This document shows positions 14,033 through 14,488 of a stretch of DNA of 14,488 bases, one piece after another. This DNA comes from an uncultured Chloroflexota bacterium (GTDB taxonomy: Bacteria > Chloroflexota > Dehalococcoidia > Lucifugimonadales > CAJWER01), in assembly GCA_913030785.1 (NCBI GenBank), contig CAJWER010000059.1, forward strand, positions 1 through 14,488, read 5' to 3'. Position 1 is the first letter of the stretch. The number at the start of each line of letters is the position of its first letter. Position numbers and translations under genes: made by a program. The notes beneath the pieces are model-generated. The model was given only the letters and a program-made list of their open reading frames with translations, was not told where the DNA came from and ran no database searches.

Positions 14033-14482
14033 ATGGCGGCTGCGCGTATGTCTAGGCGTTGCCGCAAATTCCTACGCCGGATTCAGCGCACAAAAACCAC
14101 CTACCAACTACAGGAAATCGCCTCTGAGGTGCAAGCCGATCTAGAGCGCCGTAACCTGTCATATGACGAGGCTTTGACTCTGGGTAATCAAATCCATGTA
14201 CATGGTGATTCGCTTCCCGAAGCAGGAATAATCTACGCCATCTCCGACCGCGATGCGTATCGCCGAACCCTCGAACTATATCTCAAGGACAGTATCCTTA
14301 CCAAGACCGAACAATTGCTGTTGTGGGAAGAGCGTCGCCGACTTGGCATCTCCCAGGAAGAGCACGATAATCTGCTCGAACAGTTGCTGTTACAGTGGGA
14401 GCGCCAAGGCAAGAACGTCACCGTCCATCGCTGGAACAAACCTGGTAAGGGTGCCGAGGGAGGTGAAGTCAGTGGGTCGTGA
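14033..14482 (+). CDS. Small helical protein of unknown function
   Basis: I do not recognise this 149-residue protein. It begins with a strongly basic stretch (RRCRKFLRRIQR, residues 8-19), continues with predicted helices rich in Leu, Glu and Arg, and ends in a Gly/Glu-rich tail. The part from about residue 79 (SILTKTEQLLLWEERRRLGISQEEH) resembles a helical 'T..E..LL...R..LGIS.EEH' pattern I associate loosely with C-terminal segments of various archaeal and bacterial proteins, where it may mediate protein contacts. No signal peptide, membrane helix or Cys-His metal site is present. ATG 14033 fits the TATA-like box; ATG 14048 is an in-frame alternative. The TGA at 14480-14482 is six bases from the window end, so downstream partners are not visible. 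Confidence 0.6.
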   Translation: MAAARMSRRCRKFLRRIQRTKTTYQLQEIASEVQADLERRNLSYDEALTLGNQIHVHGDSLPEAGIIYAISDRDAYRRTLELYLKDSILTKTEQLLLWEERRRLGISQEEHDNLLEQLLLQWERQGKNVTVHRWNKPGKGAEGGEVSGS

Positions 14483-14488
14483 ACGCCT

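Noticed and set aside
1..14488. Defence island, toxin-antitoxin pair, prophage or biosynthetic cluster
   Set aside because: No gene carries hallmarks of these systems; the genes are metabolic, Fe-S, transport or unknown.

Overview
This 14.5 kb window looks like two unrelated genomes joined at about 7551-7569. The left part (1 to ~7569) reads as bacterial. It has strong Shine-Dalgarno (SD) sequences, frequent GTG/TTG starts, a sigma70-like promoter, a rho-independent-type hairpin and a dispersed intergenic repeat of the 'CCCTTCRACARGCTCAGG' kind. The gene mix of SDRs, a DapA-like aldolase, a TIM-barrel isomerase and a HAD hydrolase would suit an environmental Chloroflexota (SAR202/Dehalococcoidia-like) genome. 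That taxon is an inference. The right part (~7551 to 14488) has a different style: weak or absent SD sequences, a TATA-like box 26 nt before one start codon, a fused aconitase X, and composite proteins with low-complexity linkers. I infer an archaeon, perhaps Marine Group II/III (Thermoplasmatota), with moderate to low confidence.

Left layout: fabG (5'-truncated by the window edge), a 365-bp non-coding stretch with several hairpins, and fabL (enoyl-ACP reductase) all face right. On the minus strand follows a two-gene Fe-S unit, an A-type carrier (IscA/ErpA) then YgfZ, with a readable promoter. Diverging from it on the plus strand is a small metabolic set: a DHDPS/NAL-family aldolase, a xylose-isomerase-like TIM barrel protein and, after a 12-bp terminator-like stem, a type II haloacid dehalogenase-family hydrolase. 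A minus-strand SDR with no Tyr/Lys at the catalytic positions overlaps the hydrolase tail by 7 bp. A gamma-glutamyltransferase then starts and breaks off after about 140 residues.

Junction: the gamma-glutamyltransferase (plus strand) and a zinc-ribbon protein with 9-residue tandem repeats (minus strand) are both cut at the same spot, in about 19 bp that reads sensibly in both genes. I see no transposase, att site or tRNA. The simplest explanation is an assembly or cloning chimera seeded by the 27-nt repeat, so gene neighbourhoods should not be read across this point.

Right layout: divergent from the zinc-ribbon gene lies fused aconitase X (catalytic plus swivel domains), abutted by an NAD-dependent sugar epimerase/dehydratase, then a zinc-type CDF metal transporter with an extra C-terminal domain. 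Convergent with it, sharing a CTAG stop palindrome, is a peroxiredoxin Q to flavin-reductase-like operon. After a 567-bp stretch where I recognise no gene comes a small helical protein of unknown function with a probable leaderless promoter. There are no rRNA or tRNA genes, CRISPR arrays or insertion sequences. I found no clear new multi-gene system. The best leads are the fused aconitase X, the repeat protein, the structured region before fabL and the SDR lacking catalytic residues.
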